From: M55B129 sp964506505
GTDB taxonomy: Bacteria; Bacillota; Dethiobacteria; DTU022
Assembly: GCA_964506505.1 (NCBI GenBank)
Contig: CAZDKY010000019.1
Coordinates: 1 to 64,000, forward strand
Reading direction: 5' to 3'
DNA length: 64,000 nt
Position 1 is the stretch's first letter, and every line of letters begins with the position of its first letter. The translations under genes were made by a program, and so were the position numbers. Shown here one piece after another: positions 60,440 through 64,000 of the stretch. The notes beneath the pieces are model-generated. The model ran no database searches. It saw only the letters and a program-made list of their open reading frames with translations, and was not told where the DNA came from.

Positions 60440-61687
60440 TTAAAACACTTCCACCTGCGGGATAAAAACGACAAAACGGCCGCCCCAGTCCCGTATTCCC
60501 CTGATCTGCCCGGCAATTTCTTCCCGCAGGTTCCAGGGCAGAATGAGCACATAATCCGGTTTCGTCTCGAATATCTTTTCCGGTTCGTAGACTGGAATGC
60601 GACTGCCCGGCAGGTAAAGACCCTGCTTGTGCGGACTTCTATCGACCGTGTAATCGATAAAATCGGTTCCGATGCCGCAGTAATTGAGCAACGTGTTGCC
60701 CTTGGCCGGGGCCCCGTAACCGGCAACACTTTTACCTTCATTCTTGATCTCGATCAAAAATTTTAGAATTTCCCTCTTGACCTTTTTTACTTTCGTATCA
60801 AAGGCCCGGTAAGTTTTCAGATCCAGAAGGCCTTTTTCTCTTTCAGTTTCAAGCAGATCTTCCAACCTGCCGGTTGGCCTGCGGCCATTATTTTCAGCAT
60901 GAGCGGCAAATATGCGCAGCGACCCACCGTGAGTGGGCAACAATTCGACATCAAATAGAGGAAGGCCGTGAGCGGCAAATATCCGGGCGGCCGTGCCCAG
61001 GGAGTAATATGAATAGTGTTCGTGGTAGATGGTATCAAACTGGTTCTGCTCCATCAGGCTCAGCAGATGGGGGAATTCCATGCTGATTACCCCGTCGGGC
61101 TTGAGCAGCTCTTTCATCCCTTTGAGGAGATCGTTGGTCCCGGGTATATGGGCCAGCACATTATTACCGATGAGCAGATCGGCCTCTTTCCCTGCCGCCA
61201 CCAGTTCTCCGGCCAGCCTGCTGTTGAAGAAACTTACTACCGTTTCAATACCCCGCTCCCGGGCAGCCGCAGCAATATTGGCCGCCGGTTCTATCCCCAG
61301 GGAGGGGATACCGGCTTCCATAAAAAAACGCAGCAGGTAGCCGTCGTTACTGCCGATCTCGACAATCCTGCTGTTGCTGTCAAGGGCGAATCTTTTAATT
61401 GCTTCTCCGGCAAAATCTGCAGCATGTTTCAGCCAGCTGTCGGAGTAAGAAGAAAAATAGGCGTATTCACTGAAAATATCCTGCGGCCTGCTCTGTTCGG
61501 TCAGCTGAACAAGGAAACATTCAGAGCAAACATAAGTGTGCAGGGGGTAAAAAGGCTCCATCTGATCAAGGTCGGCTGCTTTGAGGTAAGAATTAGCCAG
61601 GGGGGAAACCCCGAGGTCGACAAATGTATCTGCCAGCGGTGTTCCGCAAAAGCGGCACCGCCTTTCTTCTCCACTGCCAGCGCCCAT
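60440..61687 (-). CDS. TylC3/TcaB9-type sugar C-methyltransferase
   Basis: SAM-dependent enzyme of about 415 residues. The N-terminal zinc-binding part has CRFCGTPL and CSECFLVQLT. The SAM site is IVEIGSNDGYLLRFF, followed by GIEPAANIAAAARERG. FDTIYHEHYSYYSLGTAA and THGGSLRIFAAH are signatures of NDP-sugar 3-C-methyltransferases, and the C-terminal YGAPAKGNTLLNYCGIG domain is also typical. GGAGG five bases before ATG 61687 sets the start. It indicates that the polymer carries a branched (C-methyl) deoxysugar. Confidence 0.9.
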   Translation of the reverse strand: MGAGSGEERRCRFCGTPLADTFVDLGVSPLANSYLKAADLDQMEPFYPLHTYVCSECFLVQLTEQSRPQDIFSEYAYFSSYSDSWLKHAADFAGEAIKRFALDSNSRIVEIGSNDGYLLRFFMEAGIPSLGIEPAANIAAAARERGIETVVSFFNSRLAGELVAAGKEADLLIGNNVLAHIPGTNDLLKGMKELLKPDGVISMEFPHLLSLMEQNQFDTIYHEHYSYYSLGTAARIFAAHGLPLFDVELLPTHGGSLRIFAAHAENNGRRPTGRLEDLLETEREKGLLDLKTYRAFDTKVKKVKREILKFLIEIKNEGKSVAGYGAPAKGNTLLNYCGIGTDFIDYTVDRSPHKQGLYLPGSRIPVYEPEKIFETKPDYVLILPWNLREEIAGQIRGIRDWGGRFVVFIPQVEVF

Positions 61688-61876
61688 CGCAGCCTCCGAT
61701 CTCAATTCCACCCCTTTTGTTCCGCACCAGGACTCTATCCCTGCCGGGCCAAAGACAGTTTTTCAGTCTCCGCTCCCGCTATCATGTGGAAAGGGATTAA
61801 AAATATTCCGTGCCTGAATAAAAGCAACCACCGATCATTTGCAAATATTAGTATGCTGCTGCATTTAACCCCTGTT

Positions 61877-62560
61877 TTAATTGACCAGCGGGGCCTCCAC
61901 GGGAACGGGAACAACCTCCGCCAGGGCACCCCTGACCATCAGCCGGTAATCGGGGTTGGAAACATGCGGCGGCTCGCAGGTCTGCAGGGTAATAGCCGGA
62001 TAATCGGTACTGTAGATTGGCGACCAGTCGTATTTATCAAAAACACGCACCCATTCAACCTTGTAATGGAATCGGTAACCGTCCGTATCAAGATAAATAT
62101 CGTCGCCTTCTTCAAGCTTGTCTATGTTCAGGAAGAAGTTCCAGCGGCCGGCGCGGTGTCCGGCAAAGGCTATATTGCCGCTTTCGGTATTCGGAAGATC
62201 GCTCATCTGGAAATGAACCGGCCCCTGGTCAAGGAGCTTTTTATCGAAAACATCTCCACCTCCAACGGTCATCAGATCAACATCGATGGCCGGGATAACC
62301 AGGCGCATCGGTTCCCATTCACTGATCTCAACTACTTCTTCTGTTTCTTCCTCTTCCCGTTCAATATTCCGGAAGCCCGCGGTTGCTTCGTAGGCTTCAC
62401 GCAGCTGGTTCTGACGGTATTTAACCATCAGGTGCTGTGCTCCCGTATAGCCCAGGATCCCGAGGCCGGCGATAATCAGCACGGTCGCCGCGATACGGTA
62501 AAACCTGTTCGAACCATTAGTCTTCTTCTTCTTTTTCTGGTCCTTTCTTGATTCAGCCAT
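61877..62560 (-). CDS. Class D/E-type sortase
   Basis: Membrane-anchored transpeptidase of 227 residues. A Lys-rich cytoplasmic start and helix (RIAATVLIIAGLGILGYTG) precede a sortase domain. The catalytic His lies in IAFAGHRAGRWNFFLNID, the Cys in TLQTCEPP, and the Arg in YRLMVRG. Class assignment is tentative. No LPxTG-type substrate is encoded in the window, so its substrates are elsewhere. Its gene lies at the edge of the polysaccharide locus, 28 bases downstream of a small unknown gene. Confidence 0.9.
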   Translation of the reverse strand: MAESRKDQKKKKKTNGSNRFYRIAATVLIIAGLGILGYTGAQHLMVKYRQNQLREAYEATAGFRNIEREEEETEEVVEISEWEPMRLVIPAIDVDLMTVGGGDVFDKKLLDQGPVHFQMSDLPNTESGNIAFAGHRAGRWNFFLNIDKLEEGDDIYLDTDGYRFHYKVEWVRVFDKYDWSPIYSTDYPAITLQTCEPPHVSNPDYRLMVRGALAEVVPVPVEAPLVN

Positions 62561-62588
62561 AATCTTTCCTCCCTGTGCTTATCTTTAT

Positions 62589-63236
62589 CTATTTATTGTC
62601 TCCTTCAGGCAGGAGACAATCGTAAAAAGCTTTTAGTTCCTCTTCGCTCTCCTGTCCTTTAATAACATTCACTTTTTTCTTTTCCTTCTCTGTCAGCTGA
62701 CCCTCTATTCTTGCGGCGACAGCCTTCCCTTCCACTGCAATGACTTCCGCTGCGTCCAGCAGTTTTTCCTCTTTTCTTAACCGGCTGCGGGCGAATAAAC
62801 CGGCTAAAAAGCCCCTTCTGGCTTCCTTTTTATCCAACCCGGCCCGTATTTCCAGGATCAGAGGCACCTTCAACTCACTGCTCAGTTCCTCCGCTGCCAG
62901 GGCCGTGCTCAGCGGCGGGGCCACCGCCAGAATCAGATCGGGCTCAGGAAGCATCTTCCCCTGGCGGTTAAGCAGGCTGGCAAATTTCCTGTTTCCCTTT
63001 TTCCTGTTCCGCTGATCATCCTGCAGCATCTCCGGGGTATTGAAGGCAACCAGCACCAGGCCTCCTTGTTCCGTCAGACCGATCTTTTTTTCTTTCAGGT
63101 TTAAATTCATTCTGTCAGCCGACAAAAAAACTATTACCTTATGACCCTTTCTGACCCAGTGCCGACCGATTTTGATTAACCGGTCTTCTCCCGGACCCGG
63201 CGGGTTCAGGTGCCGGCCCGTTATATAAATATGCAT
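62589..63236 (-). CDS. Half-length glycosyltransferase-like protein (WcaI/WbuB N-terminal-like)
   Basis: 215 residues. YITGRHLNPPGPGEDRLIKIG and WVRKGHKVIVFLSADRMNLN look like the N-terminal Rossmann domain of GT4 enzymes of the WcaI/WbuB type. PDLILAVAPPLSTALAAEEL and VPLILEIRAGLDKKEARRGF follow as in that domain. The sugar-nucleotide half is missing and the chain ends in charged helices. A -10 box TATAAT (63284-63289) precedes the gene on the minus strand with a weak -35. Function unknown; compare the half-length protein at 42.2 kb. Confidence 0.72.
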   Translation of the reverse strand: MHIYITGRHLNPPGPGEDRLIKIGRHWVRKGHKVIVFLSADRMNLNLKEKKIGLTEQGGLVLVAFNTPEMLQDDQRNRKKGNRKFASLLNRQGKMLPEPDLILAVAPPLSTALAAEELSSELKVPLILEIRAGLDKKEARRGFLAGLFARSRLRKEEKLLDAAEVIAVEGKAVAARIEGQLTEKEKKKVNVIKGQESEEELKAFYDCLLPEGDNK

Positions 63237-63547
63237 ATAATCGCCTTTCCGGTTGAACTGTGCTGTTTTACCTGTTAAACAATATTATACAGTATACTGG
63301 CAATACCTGCTGCAAAAAATAAACAGTCTTAGGACTACTTTTCAATTTAATCATTCAAGCCTTTTTCGTTTCAAAAACCTAAGACTAGCTATAAAACCTC
63401 TTAAAGAGTCTTCTTTCACCAGTAGGAATTTCACTCTTTGCGTCGAAGATTCTTAAATTAAACAGTCATTTGGGCTTCGCACTTCAATTAAAATTACCTG
63501 CCGGTTCCTTGCGGCCTCAGCCAGGCTTAAATTAAAGGAGATTGAAA
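63237..63547. other. Divergent 311-bp gap before the MORN gene
   Basis: Contains the possible minus-strand -10 TATAAT (63284-63289). A 9-base inverted repeat AGTCTTAGG / CCTAAGACT is separated by 44 bases. No gene or RNA family is recognised. A plus-strand promoter was not clear. Confidence 0.4.
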
Positions 63548-64000
63548 TTGCCTTTTTCCCCATCGACTAAAAGAACTTTTAGCGCCGCCTTAACTGCGGC
63601 AATTTTGCTGTTCCTCCTGTTCAATCTTTGCGGGTGTACTCCAGAACCGATTTACAATGGTGAATTAAAAGAAGGCCAGCCGCACGGTTTCGGCACCCTT
63701 AAACACCCGAACGGGGCTTATTATGCCGGACAGTTTGCAGAAGGCCTGCGCCACGGCCGCGGCACCTGGATCCACCCCGATGGCATCCGCTACGCCGGAG
63801 AGTGGCAGGAAGACCTATATCACGGACGGGGCATCCTTATTACAAACGGCCAGCAGTACACAGGCCGCTGGAACGAGGGAGTGAAACAGGGCCCAGGCGT
63901 TCAGCTGTGGGCAGACGGCCGGATCTACAGGGGCAACTGGCACGACAATCGACCCCAGGGATATGGAATCATGGAAAAACCGGACGGCTCCATTTACCGC
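63548..64000 (+). CDS. MORN-repeat lipoprotein (runs off the window)
   Basis: Starts at TTG 63548, seven bases after AAAGGAG, and is open to the end of the window (151 codons seen). A lipoprotein signal with lipobox L-C-G-C and Cys30 is followed by at least five MORN repeats: YNGELKEGQPHGFGTLKHPNG-like units with Y-x-G-x-W/F and H/Q-G-x-G (for example YAGEWQEDLYHGRGILITNG). Such repeats form an extended beta-sheet used for protein or lipid contact. It would be held on the outer face of the membrane. The 3' end and full length are unknown. Transcribed away from the polysaccharide genes. Confidence 0.88.
   Translation, partial: MPFSPSTKRTFSAALTAAILLFLLFNLCGCTPEPIYNGELKEGQPHGFGTLKHPNGAYYAGQFAEGLRHGRGTWIHPDGIRYAGEWQEDLYHGRGILITNGQQYTGRWNEGVKQGPGVQLWADGRIYRGNWHDNRPQGYGIMEKPDGSIYR

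Noticed and set aside
61016..62551. A 511-codon open frame on the plus strand
   Set aside because: It is antisense to the C-methyltransferase and sortase genes, has no ribosome site or family features, and is explained by their codon use.

Overview
The window looks like the chromosome of an anaerobic Firmicute (Clostridia), possibly a syntroph-like fatty-acid oxidiser. The evidence is a split B12-dependent acyl-CoA mutase with MeaB, two acyl-CoA dehydrogenases and a thiolase; a Bacillus-order purine operon with purS/purQ/purL; groESL behind a CIRCE operator; a ykkC-type leader; and LCP proteins with a sortase. Base composition looks close to 50% GC. No rRNA, tRNA, CRISPR array or transposase was seen. 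Taxonomy is inferred from gene content only.

Layout. (1) 0.3-11.4 kb, minus strand: thiolase, two acyl-CoA dehydrogenases, a CobA-type cobalamin adenosyltransferase, MeaB, and the large and small mutase subunits, then ligA and a PAS/sigma-54 activator. (2) 11.5-27.4 kb, minus strand: purine synthesis in the B. subtilis order (purE-B-C-S-Q-L-F-M-N-H-D) but without purK, with a membrane pyrophosphatase inserted between purF and purM. An AzgA-type purine permease lies at the front, behind a leader that matches the PRPP class of ykkC riboswitch and ends in a terminator. A 79-bp diverged copy of part of purL lies between purF and hppA. (3) 27.7-31.6 kb: groESL, a small CQLGCF protein, a phosphoesterase and a DUF368/PopT lipid-carrier transporter. 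(4) 31.6-63.2 kb, mostly minus strand: a large cell-surface polysaccharide locus with nucleotide-sugar enzymes, glycosyltransferases, a priming sugar transferase, a Wzx-type flippase, two LCP ligases (one fused to PASTA), a CDP-deoxysugar set with a C-methyltransferase, and a sortase. (5) 63.5 kb to the edge, plus strand: a MORN-repeat lipoprotein that starts with TTG and runs off the window.

The most unusual structure is a dispersed repeat: ACCCTGKGT, then two or three ATTAACTT units, then ATT. It occurs eight times, all between 30.7 and 52.4 kb. Six copies share one orientation. Copies touch or supply the stop codons of neighbouring genes and divide the polysaccharide locus into cassettes of one or a few genes. 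One interval holds a five-gene metabolic module (UroD-like methyltransferase, Zn-alcohol dehydrogenase, GltS-like carrier, SDR, ThDP enzyme) that looks foreign to the polysaccharide genes. The CapF homologue beside one copy ends exactly where its C-terminal cupin domain should begin.

How the parts fit: the mutase block would route propionyl/methylmalonyl-type acyl-CoA, with its cofactor adenosyltransferase and chaperone alongside. The purine block would be switched on by PRPP, and HppA would recover energy from the pyrophosphate made by PurF. PopT, the priming transferase, flippase, LCP proteins and sortase form a coherent surface-polymer export and attachment set. Several starts were moved from the longest open frame to codons with a better Shine-Dalgarno site, including TTG, CTG and ATT starts.
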